A stretch of DNA of 63,503 nt, taken from an uncultured Prevotella sp. Lineage in GTDB: Bacteria; Bacteroidota; Bacteroidia; Bacteroidales; Bacteroidaceae. Positions 7,975-18,283 of this stretch are shown piece after piece (position 1 is the first letter of the stretch; each line of letters opens with the position of its first letter). The position numbers and the translations under genes are program-made. A model generated the notes under the pieces. That model was not told the origin of the DNA. It searched no databases and saw only the letters and a list, made by a program, of their open reading frames with translations. Where the stretch lies: positions 1 through 63,503 of the forward strand of contig ONYS01000005.1 in the NCBI GenBank assembly GCA_900322095.1, written 5' to 3'.

Positions 7975-10900
7975 ATGCAAGAATCTTTAACCGTATACAG
8001 AGCAAGCGCAGGCAGTGGAAAGACTTTCCGACTGGCCGTGGAATACATTAAGATGCTCATTCAGAACCCGACGAACTTCCGCAATATCCTCGCTGTTACT
8101 TTCACCAACAAGGCTACCGAAGAAATGAAAATGCGAATCCTCGGAACACTGTATGGGCTGTCGCGCGGACTGGAATCTTCGAATGACTATCTCGAGGCCA
8201 TCAGGAAAGACACAAAATTCGATGAAGAGACCATCAGGAACAATGCCGGTCTGGCACTGGTGATGATAGTGCACAGCTACCAGTACTTCCGTGTTGAGAC
8301 CATCGATTCCTTCTTCCAGAGCGTCCTGCGCAACCTGGCTCGTGAGCTGGGACTCAATGCCAATCTACGTGTGGAGCTCAACGACAAACAAGTGGAAGAA
8401 GAATCCGTCGACCAGATGATTGAATCGCTCGAAGAGAGCGACCGGGTCTTAACGTGGATCATGGAGTTTATCAATCAGAATATGCAGGATGATAAATCGT
8501 GGAATGTCATCAGCGAGCTCAAAATCTTCGGTCGGAACATCTTCTTGGATGAGTTCAAGGACAACAAGAAAGCCATGGACCAGAGGTATGCTGAGAAAGA
8601 CTTCTTCAAGAATATCTCTTCCAAGCTCTATGCCATCAAGAAGGACTCAGAAAACTTCTTCAATGACATCGCATCTTCCTTCCGCAAGATTGAGTCGAGA
8701 TATTCGCTGACCGTGGACGACTACAAGTATACCAAGAGCGGCGCATGGACCTACTTCAAGAAGATTGAGGACGGAAAATACTCTGATGGTGAGTTGTTAG
8801 GCAAGCGATTCCTCGATGCCCTCGACAATCCCAACGCCTGGCTGTCGAAGAAGAACAGTCCGGCCGGTCAGGATCTCACCGACTTGGCCAAAAAATCAGA
8901 GCAAGACCGGGGACACTATGCCCTGCAATACTATTCCGCACTCTTCACCCTGCAGAATCTGTACAAGATCAGGCTGCTCCGCTATATCGACGAGAGCGTA
9001 GAACAGAAGAACAAGGAGCTGAACCGATTTCTGCTCTCCAACACGCAGACGCTGCTGGCTGGCATGATCAGTGATACGGACTCGCCCTTCATCTACGAGA
9101 AAATCGGAGCGCAGATCCATCATATCATGATCGACGAGTTTCAGGACACCAGCCGCACGCAATGGAAGAACTTCCTCGTGCTGCTCAAGGAGTGCATGTC
9201 GAAAGCCTCGGGAAAGGACAATGGCATAGCGGAGAACCTGATCGTGGGCGACGTCAAGCAGAGTATCTATCGGTGGAGAAACAGCGACTGGAGACTGCTC
9301 AACAACATCGACCGTACGTTCCAGCAGGGCGAAGTCCTGACACAGCCCATGGAAATCAATTATCGGTCTACAAGAAACGTGGTATACTTCAACAACGACT
9401 TCTTCATCTTTGCCAACCAAGCCGAAGCCCGGCTCTTGGAAAATGAGGTCTCGAAAATAGCCCATGCAGACAAAAGCCTCCTGGAACAGGCCAAAGAAAT
9501 CGAGAGAGCCTACGCCGGATTGAAGCAGGAAGTACCCGACAGCAAGCCCGCCGAAGGCTACGTGGAGATAGAGCTCTTTCCCCAAAAGGCGAAGGACGAC
9601 GGACCCAGCTATGACGAGAGGATATTGGCGAAGACGAAGGACATCATCGAAGACCTTGTCTACAACCAGCATGTGGCCCTGAAAGACATTGCCATCCTCT
9701 CACGGTCGAGGTCAGACATCACCCACATCGTCGACTACTTCATGGGCCTTCCCGACAACAAAATTAAGTTTGTCTCCGACGAAGCCTACCGCCTCAAGGC
9801 ATCACCCGCGGTGAACATTATCATCACGGCGCTGAGAATCATTGCCGACCCGACGAATCTCTATTATACTGCCTTGGCCGCCCATCTCTATCAGGAGTAT
9901 AAACTGGGCAATGAGAACAATCTCATCGAGATGGCCGCTCCCCAAAAGAAGCAGCCCAAGGACGACGATGAGAGCCAGGAGAAGGAGAATGTATACCTGC
10001 AGCACCTCGTCTCGTTCCTGCCCGACCACTTCTACGACCATATCAGCAGTACGGCCGCCCAGCCGCTCATCGATATGGTGGAAGAGATAAAGAGCAAATT
10101 CGGTCTCAACGACTGGGCCAATCAGTCGGCTTATCTCTGCTTCTTCAGCGACCAGCTCACAAGCTACCTGGAGAACAATCCGGGCAATGTGGCCGACTTC
10201 CTGAAGTTCTGGGACGAGACGCTGAACCAAAAAAGCATCACCGACTCTCAGAGCAACGGCATCCGACTGCTCACCATCCACCAGAGCAAGGGTCTTGAAT
10301 TCAAATACGTCCTCATCCCCTATTGCGACTGGCCTCTGGAAAAGTACAACGACACCTTGTGGACGAATCCTAAAGAGAGTCCTTATAATGAGCTCATCCG
10401 CGTGCCGGTGGTGTTCCAGCAGAAGCTCGTCAACAGCATCTACGCCCGAGACTACGAGACCGAGCACCAACAAGTTATCGTGGACAACCTCAACCTGCTC
10501 TACGTGGCCTTCACCCGAGCCCGCAACGGACTTTATGTGATGGGCAAGCGTCGTCCTAAGGCCAAGAAAGGCGAGGCTCCGAAATGGAATGTCCGCTCCT
10601 ACATTATCGAGGATTACCTCAATCAGAAGAATGTGAAGGAGTCCGACGACGGCTCGCTCTTCTACTCTACGGGATGCCAAGTGAGCAATCAGCCGAAGAG
10701 CACAGCGAAGAAGAAGGATGAATTGCCCAATATCTTCGAGATGGAGCCCGAGCCGCTGCCCGTGGAGATTAAGCCTGAGCATCATAAAGTGGTCTTCATC
10801 CAGAGCAATCAGAGCAAGCAATTCTTCGACAATGGCCAGGCTGAACCCGATGAGGACAACGACTACATCCGCCTGGGAGACATTCTCCACCAGCTGTTCT

Positions 10901-11307
10901 CTACGATCGTGACGGAGGATGACGTCGACGCTAAACTCGCCGAGTTCGAGTTCAACGGCTTGATTAACAACAAGTTTATCAATCGCGATCAGGTCGTAAG
11001 TCAGGTGAAGAAGGCCTTCCTCAACCCTCAGGTAAAGGAATGGTTCCGACCCGGACTGCGACTGATGAACGAATGCAACATTCTCTCCACCAATCCCAAA
11101 GATGGAACGTTAAAGACCGACCGCCCAGACCGTGTAATGATTGATGGCAATAATGCCGTCGTGGTGGATTTCAAATTCGGCAAAGTCGAGGCTGAACACG
11201 AAAGTCAGGTTCAGCGCTATATGTCTCTGCTCCAGCAGATGGGCTACAAAGAAGTGAAAGGCTACGTCTGGTATGTGTTTTTGGACTGCATCCTTGAGGT
11301 GCATTAA
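7975..11307 (+). CDS. AddA-like UvrD-family helicase/nuclease
   Basis: Large recombination helicase (1110 residues) that would unwind and degrade double-strand DNA ends before RecA loading. Visible motifs: Walker A ASAGSGKT near residue 10; motif II IMIDEFQDTS near 383; motif III VGDVKQSIYRWR near 424; motif VI LYVAFTRARNGLYV near 841; and a C-terminal PD-(D/E)XK nuclease with VVVDFKFGK near 1062. This is the AddA/RecB domain order. The AddB-like gene begins 19 bp downstream, so the two form an operon. Start chosen at the ATG at 7975; the open frame extends to a TTG at 7936. It is a Bacteroidetes-type protein and would score low against Bacillus AddA. Confidence 0.88.
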   Translation: MQESLTVYRASAGSGKTFRLAVEYIKMLIQNPTNFRNILAVTFTNKATEEMKMRILGTLYGLSRGLESSNDYLEAIRKDTKFDEETIRNNAGLALVMIVHSYQYFRVETIDSFFQSVLRNLARELGLNANLRVELNDKQVEEESVDQMIESLEESDRVLTWIMEFINQNMQDDKSWNVISELKIFGRNIFLDEFKDNKKAMDQRYAEKDFFKNISSKLYAIKKDSENFFNDIASSFRKIESRYSLTVDDYKYTKSGAWTYFKKIEDGKYSDGELLGKRFLDALDNPNAWLSKKNSPAGQDLTDLAKKSEQDRGHYALQYYSALFTLQNLYKIRLLRYIDESVEQKNKELNRFLLSNTQTLLAGMISDTDSPFIYEKIGAQIHHIMIDEFQDTSRTQWKNFLVLLKECMSKASGKDNGIAENLIVGDVKQSIYRWRNSDWRLLNNIDRTFQQGEVLTQPMEINYRSTRNVVYFNNDFFIFANQAEARLLENEVSKIAHADKSLLEQAKEIERAYAGLKQEVPDSKPAEGYVEIELFPQKAKDDGPSYDERILAKTKDIIEDLVYNQHVALKDIAILSRSRSDITHIVDYFMGLPDNKIKFVSDEAYRLKASPAVNIIITALRIIADPTNLYYTALAAHLYQEYKLGNENNLIEMAAPQKKQPKDDDESQEKENVYLQHLVSFLPDHFYDHISSTAAQPLIDMVEEIKSKFGLNDWANQSAYLCFFSDQLTSYLENNPGNVADFLKFWDETLNQKSITDSQSNGIRLLTIHQSKGLEFKYVLIPYCDWPLEKYNDTLWTNPKESPYNELIRVPVVFQQKLVNSIYARDYETEHQQVIVDNLNLLYVAFTRARNGLYVMGKRRPKAKKGEAPKWNVRSYIIEDYLNQKNVKESDDGSLFYSTGCQVSNQPKSTAKKKDELPNIFEMEPEPLPVEIKPEHHKVVFIQSNQSKQFFDNGQAEPDEDNDYIRLGDILHQLFSTIVTEDDVDAKLAEFEFNGLINNKFINRDQVVSQVKKAFLNPQVKEWFRPGLRLMNECNILSTNPKDGTLKTDRPDRVMIDGNNAVVVDFKFGKVEAEHESQVQRYMSLLQQMGYKEVKGYVWYVFLDCILEVH

Positions 11308-11326
11308 TATTAATTTTTGAGAAGAA

Positions 11327-14140
11327 ATGAAGACATTTTTAGAATACGTTGCAGAGGACATCAAGCAGAAATATGGCGAGAATATAGGACGCGTGGCCAT
11401 AGTCTTCCCCAATAAGCGTGCACAAATATTTATCAATGCCGCACTGGCCAAAGACACCGACAAGCCCTTCTGGAGCCCGGCCTATACCACCATCAGCGAG
11501 TTCTTCCGCGAACAGTCCTCGCTGCAGGTGGCCGACAACATCAAGCTGGTTTGTGAGTTGTACCGGGTGTATATAGACCTCACGCAGTCGCAAGAGACCT
11601 TCGAGCATTTCTACGGCTGGGGACAGCTGCTCTTGGCCGACTTCGACGACATCGACAAGAACATGGCCGACGCCCGGATGGTCTTCTCCAATGTGGAAGG
11701 ATTCCATGAATATGACGATCTCGACTACCTGAGCCCGGACCAGATGGAGCTCCTGAAGAAGTTCTTTGCCAATTTCTCTGAAGACCAGAACTCCGTCTTG
11801 AAGCGAAAGTTCCTCGACCTTTGGCAGAGGCTCTACGACATCTACACGAGATTCAACGAGCGCCTCGCCCAGCAGGGTCTTGCCTACGAGGGACAGCTCT
11901 TCCGCCAAGTGGCCAGCAAGGAGGACCTTAAGCTGAGATACGACACCTACATCTTCGTGGGATTCAACATGATGCAGAAGGCTGAGATCCGCGTGGCCAA
12001 GCTGCTCCAGGAGATGGGAAAGGCCAAATTCTATTGGGACTACGACCGATACTACACCAGCCGAAAGCGCTTCAACGGCGTGGAGATAGAGCACGAGGCG
12101 GGCCACTACGTCAACCAGCTGCGCCAGTTATTCCCCAACGAACTCGAAGACAGCAGAGACGAGATCTACGACAATCTCGGCAAGCTGACTGACATCAGCA
12201 TCATGTCGGCACCCACCGAGGACATTCAGGCCCGCTATGTGGCGAAATGGCTTCGGGAGAACGACAGATGGAAAGACGGCATACGGACGGCCGTCGTGCT
12301 GGCTGACGAGAATCTGCTTCCCACCATCACGTATTGCGTCCCAGAAAACGTAGTGGCCAACATCACGATGGGCTTTCCGCTGGCTCTCTCGCCCCTCACC
12401 TCCATGATCATGCAGCTGATCTCGCTGCAGGTGGGCAAGAGATACCGCCATCCCTACAGCCGAAAAATATTCGTCGACAATATTCTGCATCTGCCTTATG
12501 CGCAGTTCTTCGACAGCACACTGCTCGACCAGCCGCAGAAGCCGGGCACTTCTTCCGACACCGATCCCTTGGAACTGGTCAATTTCCTCCTCGAGATAGT
12601 CAATCAGATTGGCGCCCATTGCCGCACGGAGGACAAGGCTGAGCCCCTCATCGTGCAAGACCAATTCTTCCGCGAGTGCCTTTTCCGAATCTATACCCAA
12701 CTGAGCCGCCTGCGCGATCTCATCGAGGCCGGCGACCTGCCCGTCATCAGCGGCGAAGGTCTCCAGTCACTGCTGCGCCAGCTCATCAATGAGGATTCCG
12801 TGCCTTTCCATGGCGAGCCGGCCCAGGGCGTACAGCTGATGGGAGTTTTGGAGACCCGCAACCTCGATTTCAAGCACGTGCTCCTGCTCTCATGCAATGA
12901 AGGCAATCTCCCCAAGGGCATCAGCGACACCTCGTTTATCCCCTACTCCATACGCAAAGCGTTCTCACTCACCACGGTCGACAACAAGGTGAGCATCTAT
13001 TCTTATTACTTCCACAGCCTGCTCCAGCGTGCCGAAGACGTGACCCTCGTCTACGACAATGCCACAACAGACGGAAAGACGGGCGAGATGAGCCGTTTCC
13101 TCCTCCAGATGCTCACGGAGAAAGGAGCGACCATCAAGAGATATGCCTTGCAGACTCCGCTGGAAATCATCAAGCAGCAGCCACCCGTAATCCGGAAGGA
13201 AGGTCTGGTGAAAGAAGCCCTCGACTCTATCGACAGTCTCACACCCACGGCGCTCAACAACTTCCTGCGGTGCCAGCTGCGCTTCTACTATCGCTACATT
13301 CTTCATATCAAGGAGCCGGTTAATCCGGAAGAGGAGACCATCGACAACGTTCAGTTCGGTCTGATCTTCCACAAGGCCGCCCAGCTCATCTATGACGATT
13401 TGTCAGCCAACGACCAGCACCTTGTCAGAAAAGAGGACATTGCCCGCCTGAAGAAGGACAATCTGAAGATGGAAGGCTTTCTCGACGAGGCTTTCAAGCT
13501 GGAATATTTCAAGGATACCAAACCGTCGTATAATGGCTTGCAGGTGATCAATCGCAAAGTGATTATGAGATTGCTCCAGAAGATGTTGGAGATAGACTCA
13601 GAGAATGCTCCGTTCACCATTCTCGGCACCGAAAAGAAGATCTCCTCAAGACTCACGACCTCCACTGGCAAGAAGGTGGGAATCTATGGCATCATCGACC
13701 GTCTGGACTGTGCTGCCGACAAGGCTTCGGGCACGCCCGTGATTCGGGTTATCGACTACAAGACCGGGCGGAAGAGTGACTCTACACTGAAGAGCATCGG
13801 TGAGATCTTTGAGCCCAAGAATATCGTCGGCAAGCATACAGACTACTATCTGCAGACGATTCTCTACGCAAAAATAGTCTGTAGCAATCAGAGTCTCAAC
13901 CCTTCGGGCTTGCCGGTCAAGCCGATTCTTTTCTATGTGCAGAATGCAAAGGCGGGCGAGGGCAATCTGGGCCTGCTCATCAATAAGGTCCCTGTAGCCG
14001 TGGACAAGGATTTCGGTGATGAGTTCACCGATGGCATCCATAAAGTCATCAACGACATCTTTGATGAATCGCTGCCCTTCGCCCCTACAGCCATTACGAC
14101 CCAATGCGATAAATGCCCATTCTACAACTACTGCTATTAG
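11327..14140 (+). CDS. AddB-like PD-(D/E)XK nuclease with Fe-S motif
   Basis: Partner of the upstream AddA-like helicase, 937 residues. The N-terminal region is an inactivated helicase fold with no intact Walker A (VAIVFPNKRAQIF occupies that place). The C-terminal part holds a nuclease with DRLD and VIDYKTGRK. Its [4Fe-4S] ligands are a first Cys in NFLRCQLRFYYRY and a final CDKCPFYNYCY, as in AddB. The protein would give the second strand-cutting activity and Chi-like scanning of the AddAB complex. It ends at a shared terminator with the convergent protease gene. Confidence 0.85.
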   Translation: MKTFLEYVAEDIKQKYGENIGRVAIVFPNKRAQIFINAALAKDTDKPFWSPAYTTISEFFREQSSLQVADNIKLVCELYRVYIDLTQSQETFEHFYGWGQLLLADFDDIDKNMADARMVFSNVEGFHEYDDLDYLSPDQMELLKKFFANFSEDQNSVLKRKFLDLWQRLYDIYTRFNERLAQQGLAYEGQLFRQVASKEDLKLRYDTYIFVGFNMMQKAEIRVAKLLQEMGKAKFYWDYDRYYTSRKRFNGVEIEHEAGHYVNQLRQLFPNELEDSRDEIYDNLGKLTDISIMSAPTEDIQARYVAKWLRENDRWKDGIRTAVVLADENLLPTITYCVPENVVANITMGFPLALSPLTSMIMQLISLQVGKRYRHPYSRKIFVDNILHLPYAQFFDSTLLDQPQKPGTSSDTDPLELVNFLLEIVNQIGAHCRTEDKAEPLIVQDQFFRECLFRIYTQLSRLRDLIEAGDLPVISGEGLQSLLRQLINEDSVPFHGEPAQGVQLMGVLETRNLDFKHVLLLSCNEGNLPKGISDTSFIPYSIRKAFSLTTVDNKVSIYSYYFHSLLQRAEDVTLVYDNATTDGKTGEMSRFLLQMLTEKGATIKRYALQTPLEIIKQQPPVIRKEGLVKEALDSIDSLTPTALNNFLRCQLRFYYRYILHIKEPVNPEEETIDNVQFGLIFHKAAQLIYDDLSANDQHLVRKEDIARLKKDNLKMEGFLDEAFKLEYFKDTKPSYNGLQVINRKVIMRLLQKMLEIDSENAPFTILGTEKKISSRLTTSTGKKVGIYGIIDRLDCAADKASGTPVIRVIDYKTGRKSDSTLKSIGEIFEPKNIVGKHTDYYLQTILYAKIVCSNQSLNPSGLPVKPILFYVQNAKAGEGNLGLLINKVPVAVDKDFGDEFTDGIHKVINDIFDESLPFAPTAITTQCDKCPFYNYCY

Positions 14141-14160
14141 CCCATCGGCCAAAGCAACGA

Positions 14161-14194
14161 AAAAAGGCAGACCTCACATGAGATCTGCCTTTTC
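14161..14194. terminator. Bidirectional terminator between addB-like and htrA
   Basis: AAAAAGGCAGA pairs with TCTGCCTTTT around a short inner stem (CTCACATGAG). Each strand ends in a T run, so it can serve both convergent genes. Confidence 0.75.
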
Positions 14195-14224
14195 CATATT
14201 CATATTGTTCGAATCAAAAAATGA

Positions 14225-15694
14225 TCAATCGTCATTAAGAGGAACGGCAAAGTAAGCCTTCTTGCCTGTAGGCCATACGCCCTGTATGTACAGGACAGGA
14301 TCCTTACTGGTTGAAGCATTTTTTACCAATTTCTGCAACTCATCAATGGTCTTTACCGGTGTATCATTAATCTTCTGGATGATAAAACCACGAGCGACAC
14401 CTGCACTCTGCAGCGCACCCTTGCTCACCTTTATCACTTCAACACCATAGTTGATGTTAAGCTGTTTCTTCTGGCTATCAGTGATTTCACGGAAGTTACC
14501 ACCGAGGACATCCAAGTCAGCGGGCTTCACGATCTCCGTATTACCTTGAGCATTCTTCAGCGTGACGGTCTTGGTGTGCTTCGTCTTATTGTGGAGATAA
14601 GTGATCGACACCTTGTCGCCAGGACGCTTGCTGGCCAGAATCTCCTGGAGCTCGGCCATCTTCGTGACATTGCGGCCATCGACAGCGACGATCACGTCGC
14701 CCTTCTCAAGTCCAGCCTCGGCACCGGCGCCGTCGTCTTCCACCTTACTGATATAGACGCCTTCGTTGGTTCCCAGGTCAACGTCCTTACCGTTATCCTT
14801 CTGCTCGTTGATGTAGTTGATGACATCTCCACCCTGAATGCTGAGCACGGCACGCTGCACGCTGCCATATTTCTTCAGGTCGTCCACCACCTTCGTCATG
14901 ATGGCTGTTGGGATAGCGAAGCCATAGCCGCTGTAGGAACCGGTCTGCGAATAGAGCATAGCGTTGATACCCACCAGCTCACCCTGGGCGTTGACCAGAG
15001 CTCCGCCAGAGTTTCCTGGATTGATGGCAGCGTCAGTCTGAATAAAACTCTCGACGCCGTTGGCATAAAGCGAGCGGGCCTTAGCTGAAACGATTCCTGC
15101 CGTTACCGTCGAATTAAAGTTGAAAGGATTGCCCACGGCGATAACCCATTCACCGACTTTCAATTTCTCGCTGTCGCCAATTGGCAGTGTTGGCAGATTC
15201 TTGGCGTCCACCTTGATAAGCGCGAGGTCTGTGGTCTTATCTGTACCGACAATTTTGGCAGAGAATTCTCTATTGTCGTTCAAGGTAACGGTCAGTTCGT
15301 CGGCACCGTCGACAACGTGATTGTTGGTCACGATATATCCATCCGGGCTGATGATGACGCCCGAACCCGTAGCCTCACGCTTCGGCGTTTGGATTTTGCG
15401 CTCCTGGGTTCCACCATCTCCATAGGGATTTCCGAAGAAGTCGTTGAAGAAGTCGTCAAAAGGTGAAGACTGCACTTTCACCGTCTTGGTCTTGGAATTC
15501 TGCACATAACGAATATGTACAACTGCAGGGATAGCTTTCTCTGCGGCATAAGTCAAATCAACAGGCTGACCCGGCACAGCGTCAACGTTGTTTGTGGCCG
15601 CCATGCTCTCTGCGAAAGGTGCAGTCGAAAAAGCCAGTGTTAGTCCGAGTACACCGGCCATCAAGAAATTTGAATACATTTTCATACTATTCAT
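14225..15694 (-). CDS. DegP/HtrA-family periplasmic serine protease
   Basis: Envelope quality-control protease and chaperone. Residues 1 to about 32 form a signal peptide (MNSMKMYSNF... then a hydrophobic stretch ending ESMAA). The trypsin-like domain has His126 (NNHVV), Asp156 (TDLALI) and Ser229 (NPGNSGGAL). Two PDZ domains follow, from about 285 and about 395. The total of 489 residues is normal for the family. Start chosen at the ATG at 15694, because the 36 in-frame codons upstream would precede and spoil the signal peptide. A TATATTTG -7 element lies about 65 bp upstream. It is a single gene with a terminator shared with the AddB-like gene. Confidence 0.94.
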   Translation of the reverse strand: MNSMKMYSNFLMAGVLGLTLAFSTAPFAESMAATNNVDAVPGQPVDLTYAAEKAIPAVVHIRYVQNSKTKTVKVQSSPFDDFFNDFFGNPYGDGGTQERKIQTPKREATGSGVIISPDGYIVTNNHVVDGADELTVTLNDNREFSAKIVGTDKTTDLALIKVDAKNLPTLPIGDSEKLKVGEWVIAVGNPFNFNSTVTAGIVSAKARSLYANGVESFIQTDAAINPGNSGGALVNAQGELVGINAMLYSQTGSYSGYGFAIPTAIMTKVVDDLKKYGSVQRAVLSIQGGDVINYINEQKDNGKDVDLGTNEGVYISKVEDDGAGAEAGLEKGDVIVAVDGRNVTKMAELQEILASKRPGDKVSITYLHNKTKHTKTVTLKNAQGNTEIVKPADLDVLGGNFREITDSQKKQLNINYGVEVIKVSKGALQSAGVARGFIIQKINDTPVKTIDELQKLVKNASTSKDPVLYIQGVWPTGKKAYFAVPLNDD

Positions 15695-15757
15695 ATTTTT
15701 TCTGTGTTGTATATTCCATCTTTTGGGAAAAGAATCTCCCGTTTTTATTTTCGGCTG

Positions 15758-15765
15758 CAAATATA
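15758..15765 (-). promoter_or_regulatory. -7 promoter element of htrA
   Basis: Plus-strand CAAATATA reads TATATTTG leftward, matching TAnnTTTG, at a suitable distance before the ATG at 15694. Confidence 0.5.
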
Positions 15766-16614
15766 AGCGCAAAATTTGTAAATATGTCGCTTTGTCATGC
15801 ATCTTTATTCCATTTTAACAGTTCAAGAAGACATATTAACCGAACTTTAACGAGATTGCTCGTATTTTTATCTTATTTAAAAATATCTGTCAGAATGCTT
15901 ATAGACTGACATTTTTTCATCGTCATCCGTTCGTAGAAGGGGCGATAGGAGGGTCGTCATTCCTGACGACCAAGCCCGTACTCTGATTGCGAACCACAAG
16001 CAAATCATTCGTCGTCAGGAATGATGACGCTCCTAATACGCTCCTACCAACTCCAAAGCGAGATTGGACCTGATCAACCAGCCTCGGAGAGGCTGACTCT
16101 CGGTAACCCCAATCTAGCGACGTAAGGAGCGCAGACTGGGGATAGGGCCCCCACCCATCTCTGGACTCAGTGCCCCGAAGGCGGCACACCAGCGCGAAGC
16201 GCGCAAATCAACTAACCAACCTGATTCTACTCAAAAAGCTAAATCGTGTAGACCTCATGACTGTCTCCCGGCGACTGCACGACTGCTCATCCGCTCGACG
16301 TCATATCCGAACCGTACACCTATCTGCGCACTACGTGCTGGTGTACCTCTTCGAGGCACTGAGTCCAATCTAAGTAGCTGATACATCCCCCAGTCTACGC
16401 TCCTATCGTCGCTAGACTGGGGTTACCGAGAGTGTACCCCTTCGGGGCACTATTCCGCTTGCTTCTCCCCTCACGCTGTTGTAGGAGGGTCGTCATTCCT
16501 GACGACCAAAAAAGATGGGAACGCCGAATGGTAGGAGGGCCGTCATTCCTGACGACCAAGCCCGTACTCTAATTGCGATCCCAAGCAAATCCTTCGTCGA
16601 TAGGAGGGTCGTCA

Positions 16615-16747
16615 TTCCTGACGACCAAGGATTTAATTGTGATGAGCAAGCGGTCCTTCTTTCTTGGCCGTCAGGAATGACGGCCCTCCTACCATTTGCC
16701 CCCGCTTGCTTCTCCCCTCCCTCTGTAGGGAGGGGTGGGGGTGGGTC
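16615..16747. repeat. Composite repeat, left copy flanking the LRR gene
   Basis: A 76-bp block (16615-16690) is repeated with one mismatch at 18693-18768 in the same orientation. A 53-bp block with a CCCCTCCCT/AGGGAGGGG hairpin (16695-16747) is repeated at 18799-18852. The left copy ends 15 bp from the 3' end of the LRR gene. Confidence 0.85.
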
Positions 16748-16762
16748 TTCCCCTTCCCCCCA

Positions 16763-18283
16763 CTAACAGCCTTGGGACTTCAGCACTATCTGACGGCTGT
16801 ATTCCGGGATAAGCATGGAGAGACGGGACTTGGAGCCACGGGGCACGGTGATGCGCAACTGGTCATTGATGGTATAGACCATGTTGCCATCCTGTTCGAG
16901 AAGGTAGATATTGTACAGGGCATCTTTGGCTATCACCTGGGGACATGCGCCCAAATCCATAAGATTCAGCGACCAACAGTCCAAAAAGGCCGACTCGCCT
17001 ATCTCCCGTAGATTCTTGCCGGACTTGAAAGTCATAAGATTCGAACAATTGGCAATGGCCGACTTGCCTATCGTCTCTACACTGTCGGGAAGCACCAGAC
17101 TCACGAGCGTACGCCGATTGCAAAAGGCCATGCTGCGAATCTCAACGACGCCATTGGGTACGATATACTGCTTCAGGTCTGAGCACAAGCCATAGAACAC
17201 GGCACCATCTTTGGAAAGGAAGGCATGGTGGCTGAACTTGAAATGAGAGGAATGGCACACCATTCTATTCAGATTGACTCCACAAAAGGGATGGGAGCCT
17301 ACATCACAGAGCGACTTCCCTATGATGATCTGCTTTAATCCCAGGCAGTTGTAGAAGGCCTGGTCGCCAATCTCTTTGACCGAGTTAGGAATCAGAATCT
17401 CTTTTAGCCTGTTGCAAGATTCAAAGCTGTGCCGCCCGATACGCTCTACACCCTCGGGCAAATGAATCTCTCGAAGTCCTTTGCAGTTGTAAAAGACCAA
17501 ATCACTAATTTCCTTGAGTGTAGAGGGGAGGTCGACATGAGCCAGATGAACGCAATAGCTGAAGGCGTTGGGCTCTATACGCTCAACGGTAGAGGGGACG
17601 GTGATCGTTTCAAGTTCGTTGGCGAAGGCGAAGGCTGAATCGCAAATACACGTCAATTCTTCCGGCAGCACCACCTTCTTCTCATGTCCCAGATATGCTA
17701 TGAGGTAGCGGCCGTCGGCAGTCTGCAGTTGGTCGTCAACAACACGAAAAGCCTCGGAGATGCTGACGAGATGGTCTATGGGCGAGTCGGCAAAGGGATT
17801 GCCCGAGATATAACGCAGTTGGGATGGAAATATCAGCTGGTGGAGCTGATGACAGCCGGCAAAGGCTGCCGCGCCAAGAAAGTTGAGATGTGTAGGAAGA
17901 GAACAGCTTTGCAGATCGTCACAGTTGCTAAATGCAGAATTACACAGAGCAATAACACCATCAGGTATAGTCAGGAAGACCACGCCAGAATGCTCAAAAG
18001 CCGAGTTGCCAATGATTGTTAGGCTTTCGGGCATAGTTATGAAAACCAACGACTTACAATCCAAAAAGGCATCTTCGCAAATCACCTCTACGCCATCGGG
18101 GACGGCGTATTGATTGGCTTCTTTATTTTCAAAGGCCAGCAGCCGCTTTCCATCGCGACTGAAGCACCCGCCTTGTTTGTCTCTGATACATTCCTTAAGT
18201 TCACTTGGCGACACCTGCGCCATCTTCTTGAAGTAATCCGCCTTCTGGCGAGCATCAGAACAATAATCAGATACTATCTGCAT
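16763..18283 (-). CDS. BspA-like leucine-rich repeat protein
   Basis: 506 residues made mostly of LRR_5 (BspA/TpLRR-type) repeats of about 23 residues, with the pattern IG..AF.NC..L..I.LP.SV; about fourteen repeats can be traced from residue ~60 to ~480. Such repeats form curved binding surfaces, usually in surface or secreted adhesins. Here there is no signal peptide, no lipobox and no T9SS-type tail, so the protein may be cytosolic or exported by an unknown route. It has its own leftward promoter (18389-18419). The gene lies alone between direct copies of hairpin repeats, which suggests a mobile or duplicable cassette. The binding partner is unknown. Confidence 0.85.
   Translation of the reverse strand: MQIVSDYCSDARQKADYFKKMAQVSPSELKECIRDKQGGCFSRDGKRLLAFENKEANQYAVPDGVEVICEDAFLDCKSLVFITMPESLTIIGNSAFEHSGVVFLTIPDGVIALCNSAFSNCDDLQSCSLPTHLNFLGAAAFAGCHQLHQLIFPSQLRYISGNPFADSPIDHLVSISEAFRVVDDQLQTADGRYLIAYLGHEKKVVLPEELTCICDSAFAFANELETITVPSTVERIEPNAFSYCVHLAHVDLPSTLKEISDLVFYNCKGLREIHLPEGVERIGRHSFESCNRLKEILIPNSVKEIGDQAFYNCLGLKQIIIGKSLCDVGSHPFCGVNLNRMVCHSSHFKFSHHAFLSKDGAVFYGLCSDLKQYIVPNGVVEIRSMAFCNRRTLVSLVLPDSVETIGKSAIANCSNLMTFKSGKNLREIGESAFLDCWSLNLMDLGACPQVIAKDALYNIYLLEQDGNMVYTINDQLRITVPRGSKSRLSMLIPEYSRQIVLKSQGC

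Larger units (their letters stand above)
15695..16762. repeat. Gene-free zone of composite hairpin repeats
   Basis: About 1.07 kb without a credible gene. From 15930 on it is built from repeated blocks: six copies of a 20-bp hairpin related to GGTCGTCATTCCTGACGACC (15952, 16011 inverted and partial, 16488, 16538, 16607, 16666 inverted); an inverted pair of a block containing CTCGGTAACCCC (about 16093-16150 against 16388-16430); an inverted pair of a block containing ACTCAGTGCC (about 16163-16208 against 16321-16371); and a G/C hairpin CCCCTCCCT/AGGGAGGGG (about 16714-16735). Open frames here are created by the repeats. Confidence 0.8.

Noticed and set aside
15923-16766. Short open frames in the repeat zone
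   Set aside because: They are made of translated hairpin repeats and recur wherever the repeats do.
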